Below, one piece after another: positions 7,809 to 16,294 of a stretch of 55,357 nucleotides of DNA. Location: contig JAWOEH010000182.1 of NCBI GenBank assembly GCA_046482855.1, positions 1 through 55,357 of the forward strand. The letters run 5' to 3'. The first letter of the stretch is position 1. Every line of letters begins with the position of its first letter. The notes under the pieces are model-generated. The model did no database searches, was not told where the DNA came from, and saw only the letters and a list, made by a program, of their open reading frames with translations. This stretch comes from CAYVSF01 sp046482855 (lineage in GTDB: Bacteria; Bacteroidota; Bacteroidia; Bacteroidales; UBA12077). The position numbers were made by a program, and so were the translations under genes.

Positions 7809-9085
7809 TTATTTTTATTCATTCTGATAACGTTGCCCTTGTCAATTGTCCAATAAAAGACATTGGGCTGTGGATCCCCAAAGCTATCAAATTCCAGGTT
7901 GCCTGATGCGCCCTGATAGTTTATCTCCCTTTCTTCCAGTAAAAAAGTGTGGGCAATGGCAAATTCATTTACATCAATGGGATGACTACCGGGCTGTTCA
8001 TTGGCTACCGGGCGTATTGCCTGGCGAACCCGCAAGGGCGAGGTTGTTTGTTGGTATTGCATGGCATAAGCAAGCAGGTATACAGCATCGTAGGCATTTT
8101 CGGCATACGAGGCTGGGATAAAGCCAAACCGGGCCAAATAATTTTCTTTGAATTTTTTATAATTGGCACGTTCTTTATCTGCCGAGGAGATGCCATAAAC
8201 AAACTCTGATAGCTCTGGCGGGGCATTGGCAAGTACCTCCTCCGGTTGTACACCGTCGTTGACAAATAACCAGGGTTTTCGTTCAAGTTCCCGGTAAATG
8301 GGTGTGTTCACTAAATCAACGGCAATATTGGCCACCTCAGCTGACAGGGTTATGGTAAAGAGGATATCGGGACGATCGTACAAAAGGGTATTGAAGGTTT
8401 CTTGCAGATTGTATTTTTCATTAATGAGTGTATTGGCCGGATAACTAATACTTTTGGTAATTGTACCGCCTTGGGCTTCAAATTCCTGCTTGATAATATT
8501 GGCGAGCATAACACCAAAGTTATCATCTCGGAACAAAACAGCTCCCTTCTTCAAGGCTAAATCGTTGCTGGCAAATTCTGCCATTTTCCTGCCCGAATAC
8601 GCATCCGAAGGACAAGTACGCCAGATAAGATCGTTATCATTCAGGGTGGTGATTCCGGGCGAAGTGGCTGAATAGGAAATGAGCAGCATATTGTTTTTTA
8701 TCACTTCCTCGGCCATGCCTAAAAGTACCGATGAGAACAAGGGACCAACAATAAATTTCACACCTTTTTGATTTAGCTCCTCCACTATTTCCTTACCCCG
8801 CTCTGCATCCCCTTTGGCATCGTAAAAGAGAGGTTGCAGGTCATGTTGCTCGCCATTCATAACTATACCTCCGGCAGCATTTATCTCTTCAAAAGCCAGT
8901 TTGGCGCCAAACAATATGTTCTCGCCTTGTGCACGCATACCTGTTATATCTCCTACAAAAGCAATGGGAATGGGGTTGTTATAGTCGGGTTCATTGAGCT
9001 CTTCTTCCCACATCTCACAGGAGGTAGTACTCAACAGAAGAAGAACCGACATAAGAAAAGCAAGTAGGATACTAAGTTTCTTCAT
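7805..9085 (-). CDS. LivJ-like periplasmic ligand-binding lipoprotein (type 1 binding fold)
   Basis: The 426-residue protein carries a lipoprotein signal with Cys23 (STTSC) and a type 1 periplasmic binding fold like those of branched-chain amino acid and amide transporters. Visible signatures are IPIAFVGDITG near residue 42, GAKLAFEEINAAGGI, LFYDAKGDAERGKEIVEEL, GVKFIVGPLFSS, ISYSATSPGIT and AYDAVYLLAYAM. No permease or ATPase gene is present anywhere near it, so a transport role is unlikely. It probably hands ligand information to the sensor kinase or to YfiR. It starts 3 bases after the receptor stop codon and overlaps yfiR by 4 bases. The ligand is unknown, perhaps an amino acid, amide or small peptide. 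Confidence 0.88.
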   Translation of the reverse strand: MKKLSILLAFLMSVLLLLSTTSCEMWEEELNEPDYNNPIPIAFVGDITGMRAQGENILFGAKLAFEEINAAGGIVMNGEQHDLQPLFYDAKGDAERGKEIVEELNQKGVKFIVGPLFSSVLLGMAEEVIKNNMLLISYSATSPGITTLNDNDLIWRTCPSDAYSGRKMAEFASNDLALKKGAVLFRDDNFGVMLANIIKQEFEAQGGTITKSISYPANTLINEKYNLQETFNTLLYDRPDILFTITLSAEVANIAVDLVNTPIYRELERKPWLFVNDGVQPEEVLANAPPELSEFVYGISSADKERANYKKFKENYLARFGFIPASYAENAYDAVYLLAYAMQYQQTTSPLRVRQAIRPVANEQPGSHPIDVNEFAIAHTFLLEEREINYQGASGNLEFDSFGDPQPNVFYWTIDKGNVIRMNKNK

Positions 9086-9088
9086 AGC

Positions 9089-11224
9089 CTAAAAATATTG
9101 TTGGAAAACAAGGTAAAAGGATCTTCCCAAACCGGGAATATCATACCCTACATATCCCGGGTACGCATACTGGCTGTCAAGAAGGTTTTTTATTTTGAGA
9201 CTTATATAGGTGGGCTTTTGAGGAATTAATTCCAGACTTTTATTGGTGAAGGTAAAATTTAACTTTATATAGGGATCCAGGGAGTAGCGATTGATGTTAT
9301 AACCGATAGAGTTGTAATGAAAGTTGTTGGTTTCACTGGCAATGCGTTCTGAGATGTATAATCCTTCCAGCAGAAAGGTGGATTGGTATCGTTTCCATTC
9401 ATACAGCTCTTTCAGTTTTATCTGATGTCGCGGATAAAGGTCCGTGGCAACCCGTATCTGGCCCCATAAAGGGGTGGTTTTTTCCACCATTGCATGTTGG
9501 TAGGAGTAGCTTGCAGTAGTTTTTACGTTAAACCAGTAATAAGTCCACTCTAACTCCAAACCGGGGGCATGAATTTGTGAGACATTAGCCGCTGTAATGT
9601 TCTGAATAAGACCATACGGCAATAAAAATTCTACTTTGTTTTCAATTTGGGTGGAGAACAGGGTTCCTTGAAAATAGTGATTTTCCCCCAGCTGACCTTG
9701 CAAGGCAACCTCAAATGTTTTGGCCTTTTCGGGTTTCAGGTCAGGATTGCCAACAATACCGCCTGGCTTTATGTAATTTGTGTAAAGCTGATAGGCCGAG
9801 GGTGGATTAAAAGAGGTGCCAAACATCACTTTTGCATTGATTTTGGGTGCAATTTCATACACGCCCGCCAAGCGGTAGTTCAACACATCGCCATAGATGT
9901 TATGAAGATCGTATCGTATTCCGGCAGTAATGGACAGGGGATTTAGCCACGCTTGTTTAAGCCAGCTATAGGGATGCATAATGGTTTGTGCATGCAGACC
10001 AAAGTTGCTGAAGTCTGCATTTCGGGTGCTGCTTCCTGGATTTACGGTGCGGAAGCCATTGGCATTAAGGGTGTAGTAGGTGAAAATTTCGTAGTCGTCG
10101 TAGTTATAATCCGCTCCGAAGGAGATGTTGTTCTCGTCTTTTAATTTCCAGGTATTGTTTATGCTCAAGTGCCAGCCGTCATGGCGGCCTTTTCGCTCTA
10201 CCCAGTTTAGCGGGTCCCCATCGCCATCGATGCGTTCAGTGTTTCGTGGAGAGCCTGTGTGGTAGCCCAGTGTTGTTTCTGCTTGCCATTTTTCGGAAAG
10301 ATCTTTTTCCCAAAACAGGCTGTATTGCCCGTTGTAGATACTTACTCGATTATTGTGTGTTAAGGGCGACCAGTCGCAAAACTCAAAATAATTATCCAGG
10401 ATTTGTGCATGCGAATTAAGGGTGATCTTGCCAAGGGTTTTATCTTCATAACTCATCTTCAGGTAAAAGCTGGTAGGGCTGTGTTCTCCGGTAGTGGCTT
10501 TTGCAGGGGGTGCGTTCGTATGTGGGATAGGGACAGGTTCCAGACCGGCCAGGTCATATTTTCCCGCCTGGGCACTAAGATTTACCTTCAGGTATTTTCC
10601 CTCGGTAAACAACGAGGTACTCATTTGATAATTGCTGTTGTCTTCGATAGCTCCTACCGATTGTTGAAAACTTCCGTTATAGGCAGCTTTTGAGTTTTTG
10701 GTAATGATGTTGATAACCCCCAGGAATGCATTCTCGCCATAAATGGCCGAATTGGGCCCCCGGATGATCTCGATTTTGTCGATGGCTGTCATGGGGATAA
10801 GGGAGGGGCCTAAATAGTTGTTGGCATTGTACGCGAAAGATACAGGTTGCCCGTCAATCATCACCTTCATCAATCGGGAATAGCTCCGCAACCCTCCGTG
10901 TACGCCCCGAATACCAACGTTCGGCTGAAAGTGATCGGTAATTACATCAATGCCCGCAATAAACTCCATCGCTTCGGCCACCGAACGATATTGCCCTTCA
11001 CGTAGCTGTTCCTTGGTAATGATTGACATGACCGATGGCGCTTCCAGCAGGGTTTGTTCCTGACGGGTTGAGGAGACGATATTCACCTCCATTAGCTCGT
11101 CAAGCGACATGGAAAAGAGGGCTTGAGTCGAGATGGAATCAACCTTTTGAGCCTGACAGACACGAAACAGGCTCAAAATGAGCATCAGGACGAAGGGAAT
11201 GGTGACTAAACGTGGGTTGTTCAT
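9089..11224 (-). CDS. TonB-dependent outer-membrane receptor
   Basis: The 711-residue protein (ATG at 11224; an upstream in-frame ATG at 11272 would put 16 residues in front of a normal signal peptide ending near VCQA-QKV) has a mature N terminus with the motif SMSLDELMEVNIVSSTRQEQ. It then has a plug domain (about residues 40-165) with SVMSIITKEQL, IRGVHGG, VMIDGQPV and IEIIRGPNSAIYGENAFLGVINIITK-type motifs, and a barrel ending in a C-terminal aromatic (FQQYF). It lacks the N-terminal carboxypeptidase-like domain of SusC proteins. This slim receptor type with the SLDELM motif is often found with YfiR genes. It is the first gene of the five-gene minus-strand operon and may deliver or sense an outer-membrane ligand. 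Confidence 0.9.
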   Translation of the reverse strand: MNNPRLVTIPFVLMLILSLFRVCQAQKVDSISTQALFSMSLDELMEVNIVSSTRQEQTLLEAPSVMSIITKEQLREGQYRSVAEAMEFIAGIDVITDHFQPNVGIRGVHGGLRSYSRLMKVMIDGQPVSFAYNANNYLGPSLIPMTAIDKIEIIRGPNSAIYGENAFLGVINIITKNSKAAYNGSFQQSVGAIEDNSNYQMSTSLFTEGKYLKVNLSAQAGKYDLAGLEPVPIPHTNAPPAKATTGEHSPTSFYLKMSYEDKTLGKITLNSHAQILDNYFEFCDWSPLTHNNRVSIYNGQYSLFWEKDLSEKWQAETTLGYHTGSPRNTERIDGDGDPLNWVERKGRHDGWHLSINNTWKLKDENNISFGADYNYDDYEIFTYYTLNANGFRTVNPGSSTRNADFSNFGLHAQTIMHPYSWLKQAWLNPLSITAGIRYDLHNIYGDVLNYRLAGVYEIAPKINAKVMFGTSFNPPSAYQLYTNYIKPGGIVGNPDLKPEKAKTFEVALQGQLGENHYFQGTLFSTQIENKVEFLLPYGLIQNITAANVSQIHAPGLELEWTYYWFNVKTTASYSYQHAMVEKTTPLWGQIRVATDLYPRHQIKLKELYEWKRYQSTFLLEGLYISERIASETNNFHYNSIGYNINRYSLDPYIKLNFTFTNKSLELIPQKPTYISLKIKNLLDSQYAYPGYVGYDIPGLGRSFYLVFQQYF

Positions 11225-11317
11225 GTGTGGCTTTTCGTCTTTTGGCTTCCCCAATTTAACAAAAAAAAACATATATAACTAAAATAGCCGAAAGTTGCTT
11301 TGCCTGACCTCTTTTGT

Positions 11318-12295
11318 TTACTGATCGCAATTTCGGCACATCGGAATACCTCTTCGATTTCTAAGGAGTTTCATACGGAATTGGTTAAAGTCTTTATGTT
11401 GCCATATTTGCTTTGTATTAAGCGCATGTACTGAAGCAATAGCAAAGTGGGCATCTTTATCGTAACAACAAGGAACAACCCGGCCGTCCCAGGTAACCAC
11501 CATGGTGGTCCATAGGCGGCTGCAGGCACTTTTCCCGGCCAGGCTTACACCCTGTTGGGTATATCTGGCGTATTTGCGTTGAGATGGAAGCCAATTGGTT
11601 TTTTTCTCTGGCTGATAGAGCTGTGCCTTTTTTAAGGTAAACTTATCAACCTTAATGGCTTTGGCAAATGTTTGTAGTTTTTTTATCTCATGCTGATTAT
11701 GACGAAATACCAGGCACTGAACTTCTATAAAGGGTATTTTGTTTCCTCGGGTATTTCGCAGTGTTACCATTGTTTCAAGGGCTGTTTTCACCAACTCAAC
11801 ATCACCTCCTTTGCGATAGTGGGCATAGGTTGCTTGTGTGAATCCGTCGAGGCTGATGATGATTTTATGTAATCCTGCATCCAGCAATTTTTGAATCATA
11901 TCAGTAGTCAGCAATTGTGCATTGGTGGAAACTGATGTGAAGATGTTTAATCGATTGGCGTAGGCAATAATTTCGGGAAGTTGGGGGTGTAATAAGGGTT
12001 CTCCTTGCAGAAACAGTTGCAGGTAGCTTAGGTGCGAGGCCTGTTCTTTTAGCAGTTCTTTGGCCAGGGTGGTGGATACGTATCCCTTCTCTCGTTCAAG
12101 TGTGCCGTTGCCCGATGGGCACTCGGGGCATTGCAACTGACAATGATTGGTGGGCTCTAAAGAGAGAAAAGAGGGAGCGCCCCATACAATCGGCCGTTTT
12201 AGCAGGCGAGAGCACAGGAAGGCCAAGCGATTTTGCAGCAAATTTGCTGTTTTCTGCCAGGTGAGTGTGCCAATTATGGAGAAGCATTCTAACAT
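11318..12295 (-). CDS. Radical SAM / SPASM domain protein
   Basis: The 325-residue protein has the radical SAM cysteines in CQLQCPEC (about residues 52-59, CxxxCxxC) within LSLEPTNHC, then the core barrel with LFLQGEPLLHP, SVSTNAQLL and IIISLDGFTQATY. A C-terminal SPASM-like region has CSRLW, VVPCCYD and CRNC cysteines that can hold one or two more iron-sulfur clusters. The family includes peptide-modifying maturases and anaerobic sulfatase-type enzymes, but many Bacteroidetes members have unknown substrates. No precursor peptide gene is visible beside it. It lies between the receptor operon (93 bases downstream) and the OmpA lipoprotein gene, whose terminator stands in front of it. Function not assigned. 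Confidence 0.85.
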   Translation of the reverse strand: MLECFSIIGTLTWQKTANLLQNRLAFLCSRLLKRPIVWGAPSFLSLEPTNHCQLQCPECPSGNGTLEREKGYVSTTLAKELLKEQASHLSYLQLFLQGEPLLHPQLPEIIAYANRLNIFTSVSTNAQLLTTDMIQKLLDAGLHKIIISLDGFTQATYAHYRKGGDVELVKTALETMVTLRNTRGNKIPFIEVQCLVFRHNQHEIKKLQTFAKAIKVDKFTLKKAQLYQPEKKTNWLPSQRKYARYTQQGVSLAGKSACSRLWTTMVVTWDGRVVPCCYDKDAHFAIASVHALNTKQIWQHKDFNQFRMKLLRNRRGIPMCRNCDQ

Positions 12296-12298
12296 ACT

Positions 12299-12329
12299 AA
12301 AAGAGGCACCTCTTTTGGAGAAGTGCCTC
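12299..12329 (-). terminator. Intrinsic terminator after the OmpA lipoprotein gene
   Basis: GAGGCAC (12303-12309) pairs with GTGCCTC (12323-12329). On the minus strand the hairpin is followed by TTTT. It lies directly after the ompA-family stop and only a few bases before the radical SAM start codon. Confidence 0.65.
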
Positions 12330-12341
12330 GGAGGTTATTGC

Positions 12342-13355
12342 TTAGATTGATGTTTCGTTAATAATCCGAAAGAGTTCGTCGAGATTTGGCGTGAGAATAA
12401 TTTCTGTCCGTCTGTTTTTCTTGCGCGCCTCAGGGGTGTCGGCCGAATCAACAGGGGCATATTTACTTCGTCCTGCTGCAATAATCCTGTTTCCTTCGAT
12501 GTTTGAATTAGTTAGCAGAATACGAACAATGGCGGTGGCACGTTTAACACTCAAGTCCCAGTTGTCCTTGATGGCTTCACTGGAAATATAGGGAACATCG
12601 TCGGTATGGCCTTCTACCATGATGTTGAAATCTTTGTTGCGTTCCAGCACTGAGGCCAATTCAACCAGGGCTTGTTTCCCTCGGGGATCTACTTGTGTAC
12701 TGCCCGATCTGAATAGGAGTTTCTCATCCATCGACACATATACTTTGCCGTCTTTTTGATGTACTTCCAGCCCTTTGCCGGTAAATCCCAGTAGAGCTCT
12801 GCCCACTTTTTCTTTTAAGGCATTCACGATGGAGTCCTTGCGGAAAAGAATCGACTCTAACTCTACCAGACGTTTGTTACGCTGTTCAAGTTCCTGGTTA
12901 AGTTGGGTTAGTCGTTGCCGGTCGGTTGCCAGTTTGCTTTGCAGTTGTCGCAAATCGTCTTCCTGTTTTTGCAGATTTTCCTGTGTTTGTTGCAGTTCGG
13001 CGAGCAACGCACGGGTCTCCTTTACATTCCCCTGTACCAGGTTTTGTTGTACGTCTTGTAAATCGTTGTACTGTTTGTTCAGGCGGTCAAATTTTTGGGT
13101 AACCGTGCGCAGCTTGTTCGCTTTTTCGAGGCTATCCTGTCGCCAGGCTTCTGTGCGCTGGCGTAATCGCTTTATTTCGGCACCAATTTCATTGTTTTTT
13201 ACGGTGAGCTGTTTGTTCTCCTCTTTTAGGAGTTCATTGGCATCCAAACATTTGTTTTGTTCTTCTTGTAAAGCCTGGTATTCTTTCGCTGGCACACAGC
13301 TAAACAGAAGTGCGGCAGTTAAAATTCCGAGTAGTATTAAATGAGTTCTTTTCAT
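12342..13355 (-). CDS. OmpA-family lipoprotein with long coiled coil
   Basis: The 337-residue protein has a lipoprotein signal (LLFSCVPAK, Cys20), a long glutamine- and lysine-rich coiled coil (about residues 25-185) and a C-terminal OmpA peptidoglycan-binding domain (about residues 205-325) with LFRSGSTQVDPRGKQAL, the MVEGHTDDVPY motif, NWDLSVKRATAIVRIL, AAGRSKYAPV and KNRRTEIIL. It most likely tethers the outer membrane to peptidoglycan. It lies on the same strand upstream of the YfiR operon, separated by one gene. YfiB, the partner of YfiR in Pseudomonas, is also an OmpA-like lipoprotein, so a functional link is possible but unproven. A TATATTTG box lies at 13425-13418, about 63 bases before the ATG. 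Confidence 0.9.
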   Translation of the reverse strand: MKRTHLILLGILTAALLFSCVPAKEYQALQEEQNKCLDANELLKEENKQLTVKNNEIGAEIKRLRQRTEAWRQDSLEKANKLRTVTQKFDRLNKQYNDLQDVQQNLVQGNVKETRALLAELQQTQENLQKQEDDLRQLQSKLATDRQRLTQLNQELEQRNKRLVELESILFRKDSIVNALKEKVGRALLGFTGKGLEVHQKDGKVYVSMDEKLLFRSGSTQVDPRGKQALVELASVLERNKDFNIMVEGHTDDVPYISSEAIKDNWDLSVKRATAIVRILLTNSNIEGNRIIAAGRSKYAPVDSADTPEARKKNRRTEIILTPNLDELFRIINETSI

Positions 13356-13417
13356 GGGTTTTATTTCCTTGGGTTTTCTTGTTATTTTCAGCCTTAGTTA
13401 TAAGTCCTGTAAGCAAA

Positions 13418-13425
13418 CAAATATA
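13418..13425 (-). promoter_or_regulatory. Promoter -7 box upstream of the OmpA lipoprotein gene
   Basis: Read on the minus strand this is TATATTTG, a full match to TAnnTTTG, 62 bases before the start codon. No clear -33 element was found. Confidence 0.4.
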
Positions 13426-13473
13426 TAAAATATCGGTTAGGCTTATAGGTTCAGGCAGTAAATAAAAAATTAG

Positions 13474-13481
13474 TACCTTTG
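13474..13481 (+). promoter_or_regulatory. Promoter -7 box upstream of dxs
   Basis: TACCTTTG, identical to the box in front of pyrH, ends 23 bases before the dxs ATG. No clear -33 element was found. Confidence 0.5.
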
Positions 13482-13504
13482 CGAAGAAATATAGATACGT
13501 CGAT

Positions 13505-15418
13505 ATGTCCTATCCATTACTAGATACTATAAACACCCCGGATGATCTGAAGCAGTTGAAGGAGGAACAGTTGCCGGAAGTTTGTCAGGATCTTAGACAA
13601 TACATCATTGATGTGGTTTCTTCAAATCCGGGGCACTTTGGGGCCAGTTTGGGGGTTGTTGAGCTAACCGTAGCCTTACATTATATCTTTAATACACCTT
13701 ACGATAGGATTGTTTGGGATGTAGGCCATCAGGCCTATGGACACAAAATACTTACCGGACGTAAGGATCGTTTTCATACAAACAGGCGATACAAAGGGAT
13801 AAGTGGGTTTCCAAAGATTGACGAAAGCCCGTATGATGCTTTTGGTGTGGGGCATTCTTCCACCTCCATTTCCGCAGCGCTTGGTATGGCCAAGGCAGCT
13901 AAGTTCAAGGGAGAAGATCGGCAGGTAATTGCTGTTATAGGCGATGGTTCTCTTACTGCAGGCTTGGCTTTCGAGGGAATGAATAATGCCGGCACAGAAA
14001 AAACCGATCTGCTGGTGGTGCTGAATGATAACCGCATGGCGATTGACCCCAATGTGGGAGCCTTAAAGGAATACCTACTTGATATTACCACTTCGCAAAC
14101 CTACAATAAGTTTAAGGATGATGTGTGGCATGCCCTGGGTCGATTGAATAAATTAGGCTTACGGTATCAGCGCATTACCCAGCAAATAGAAAATGCGATT
14201 AAGTCGGCGGTGTTAAAACAGTCCAATTTATTTGAGTCTCTTAACTTTCGTTATTTCGGCCCCATCGATGGCCATGATGTGATGCATCTTACCAAGGTAA
14301 TGGAGGATCTGAAGCATATTAAAGGACCTAAATTGTTGCATGTTCTCACACAAAAAGGGAAGGGTTTTCCTCAGGCCGAGCAGAACCAAACAGCCTTTCA
14401 TGCCCCTGGAATTTTTGATAAAGTTACCGGCGAGATCTTTAAAATAAAAAGTGAAACAAAGCAACCACCAAAATACCAGGAGGTGTTTGGTTATACATTA
14501 TTGGAGTTGGCCCGTAAGAATGAACGTATTGTAGGTGTAACACCTGCCATGCCCACGGGCTCTTCCATGAATATTATGATGAAGGCGTTACCGGAACGAA
14601 CCTTTGACGTAGGTATTGCCGAGCAGCATGCGGTGACCTTTTCGGCCGGATTGGCGCGCGAAGGCATGAAACCCTTCTGCAATATATACTCTACCTTCAT
14701 GCAGCGGGCTTATGATCAAGTGCTGCACGATGTTGCTCTTCAGCATCTGCCAGTTGTCTTTTGCCTGGACCGTGGCGGTTTGGTAGGAGAAGATGGCGCA
14801 ACGCATCATGGGGCATATGATTTGGCCTATATGCGCTCGATTCCAGAAATGGTTATTGCCGCTCCGATGAATGAGGAGGAGCTACGTAATATGATGTTTA
14901 CAGCCGAACACTACCATAAAGGTCCTTTTACCATTCGGTACCCACGTGGACGAGGTGTGTTGTCAGAGTGGGAAACGGCTTTTTCGAAACAAGTTGTTGG
15001 TAAGGGGCGTTGCCTGAAGAGTGGCTCCGATATTGCCGTGCTGTCAGTAGGACATCCCGGGAACTTTGTTGCCGAAGCCATACAGCAGATGCAGAAGGAG
15101 CCGGTGGATATTGCACATTACGATTTACGATATGTTAAGCCCCTGGACACCGAATTGCTGGACGAAGTAGCTGCGCATTTCACAAAGGTGATAACAGTGG
15201 AAGATGGCACCATCGTTGGCGGTTTTGGGAGTGCTGTTTTGGAATACTTCAGCGATATTAACGCACATGTTCAGGTGAAGCGTATGGGAATTCCCGACAG
15301 TTATGTAGAACAAGGAACCCCTGCAGAGCTTTATCAGGAGTGTGGGTTCGATGCCCAGGGCATTGAGCAAGCCATACGTGAGATGATTGGGATTAAACGC
15401 TTATCAAATGTAGGCTAG
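13505..15418 (+). CDS. dxs: 1-deoxy-D-xylulose-5-phosphate synthase
   Basis: Condenses pyruvate and glyceraldehyde 3-phosphate in a thiamine-diphosphate-dependent reaction, the first step of the MEP isoprenoid pathway; it also feeds thiamine and pyridoxal synthesis. The 637 residues match the family length of 620-640. Visible motifs are VWDVGHQAYGHKIL, GVGHSSTSISAALGMA, the thiamine diphosphate motif GDGSLTAG...NNAG, FRYFGPIDGHD, the pyrimidine-binding domain with IAEQHAVTFSAG and EDGATHHG, and the C-terminal domain with VTVEDG-type sequence (VITVEDGTIVGG) and GIPDSYVEQGTP. It stands alone, followed by a strong hairpin shared with the convergent sdh operon. Confidence 0.96.
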   Translation: MSYPLLDTINTPDDLKQLKEEQLPEVCQDLRQYIIDVVSSNPGHFGASLGVVELTVALHYIFNTPYDRIVWDVGHQAYGHKILTGRKDRFHTNRRYKGISGFPKIDESPYDAFGVGHSSTSISAALGMAKAAKFKGEDRQVIAVIGDGSLTAGLAFEGMNNAGTEKTDLLVVLNDNRMAIDPNVGALKEYLLDITTSQTYNKFKDDVWHALGRLNKLGLRYQRITQQIENAIKSAVLKQSNLFESLNFRYFGPIDGHDVMHLTKVMEDLKHIKGPKLLHVLTQKGKGFPQAEQNQTAFHAPGIFDKVTGEIFKIKSETKQPPKYQEVFGYTLLELARKNERIVGVTPAMPTGSSMNIMMKALPERTFDVGIAEQHAVTFSAGLAREGMKPFCNIYSTFMQRAYDQVLHDVALQHLPVVFCLDRGGLVGEDGATHHGAYDLAYMRSIPEMVIAAPMNEEELRNMMFTAEHYHKGPFTIRYPRGRGVLSEWETAFSKQVVGKGRCLKSGSDIAVLSVGHPGNFVAEAIQQMQKEPVDIAHYDLRYVKPLDTELLDEVAAHFTKVITVEDGTIVGGFGSAVLEYFSDINAHVQVKRMGIPDSYVEQGTPAELYQECGFDAQGIEQAIREMIGIKRLSNVG

Positions 15419-15436
15419 TAAGCTATAAAGCTATGC

Positions 15437-15492
15437 CCATACAAAACCAGAAGAGGGAGCCTATCAGGGCTCCCTCTTCTGGTTTTGTATGG
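15437..15492. terminator. Bidirectional terminator: 25-bp perfect inverted repeat between dxs and sdhB
   Basis: Positions 15437-15461 and 15468-15492 are perfect reverse complements with a 6-base loop. The arms contain CAGAAGAGGGAGCC and an AAAA/TTTT outer part. The hairpin lies 19 bases after the dxs stop and 7 bases after the convergent sdhB stop, so it can end both transcripts. The stem is much longer than in a usual intrinsic terminator. Confidence 0.75.
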
Positions 15493-15499
15493 TGCTATG

Positions 15500-16252
15500 T
15501 TACTCTTCTGTTTCGGCAAATGAGCCACTGAGGTATTCTCGGTTCAGGCGTGCAATATTCTCAAGGGAGATGCCTTTCGGGCACTCAATCTCACAAGCTC
15601 CGGTATTGGTGCAACTGCCAAAGCCCAATTCATCCATTTTGGCAATCATGTTCAGTGCGCGACGTTTTGACTCAGCTTTACCCTGAGGCAGGTACATGAA
15701 CTGTGAAACTTTGGCCGCAACAAACAGCATGGCTGAGGAGTTTTTACAGGCTGCTACGCAGGCGCCACAACCAATACAAGCCGAGGCATCAAAGGCTTTG
15801 TCGGCAGCTGTTTTGGGCACAAGGATGTTGTTGGCATCGGGCGCTTGCCCGTTATCCTGCGAGATAAAACCGCCGGCTTGCATAATTTCATCAAAGGCAC
15901 TACGATCCACAATCAGATCTTTGATAACGGGAAATGGACGAGCACGGAAGGGTTCCACTGTAATGGTTTCGCCATCGGCAAACTCGCGCATGTGCAGTTG
16001 ACAAGAGGCAATTTCATGGCCTTTGCCATGAGGGCGACCGGCAATAAACATGCCGCAACTGCCACAAATACCTTCCCGGCAGTCGTGCTCGAAGGCTACC
16101 GGATCGTCCCCCTTCGCAATTAACTTCTCATTGAGAGCGTCAAGCATTTCCAGAAACGACATTTCGGGCTCTGCATTGTCAAGGGTATATTTTACAAATT
16201 TGCCTTTGCTGGTGGCATCTTTCTGACGCCATATGTTGAGTTTTATTTTCAT
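15500..16252 (-). CDS. sdhB: Succinate dehydrogenase / fumarate reductase iron-sulfur subunit
   Basis: Carries electrons between the flavoprotein and the membrane quinone site. The 250-residue protein has the [2Fe-2S] ligands in CREGICGSCG and a later Cys (IASCQLHMR), then the ferredoxin-like CIGCGACVAACKN motif and CTNTGACEIECPKGI, which hold the [4Fe-4S] and [3Fe-4S] clusters. The layout is that of the Bacteroidetes three-subunit enzyme. It is the last gene of sdhCAB, 42 bases after sdhA. Confidence 0.95.
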   Translation of the reverse strand: MKIKLNIWRQKDATSKGKFVKYTLDNAEPEMSFLEMLDALNEKLIAKGDDPVAFEHDCREGICGSCGMFIAGRPHGKGHEIASCQLHMREFADGETITVEPFRARPFPVIKDLIVDRSAFDEIMQAGGFISQDNGQAPDANNILVPKTAADKAFDASACIGCGACVAACKNSSAMLFVAAKVSQFMYLPQGKAESKRRALNMIAKMDELGFGSCTNTGACEIECPKGISLENIARLNREYLSGSFAETEE

Positions 16253-16294
16253 GATTTCATCTTTTTTGTGAGAACTTCACGATTGAACAATCTC

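Noticed and set aside
7805..9085. Binding lipoprotein as part of a branched-chain amino acid ABC transporter
   Set aside because: No permease or ATPase gene is present in the operon or nearby, and the neighbours are signalling genes.
11225..11317. Possible precursor peptide for the radical SAM protein
   Set aside because: The gap of 93 bases has no short reading frame with a Cys- or Gly-rich core; nothing similar on the other side.
12775..13344. 189-codon plus-strand frame opposite the OmpA lipoprotein
   Set aside because: Serine/cysteine/arginine-rich antisense shadow of the coiled coil; no independent evidence.
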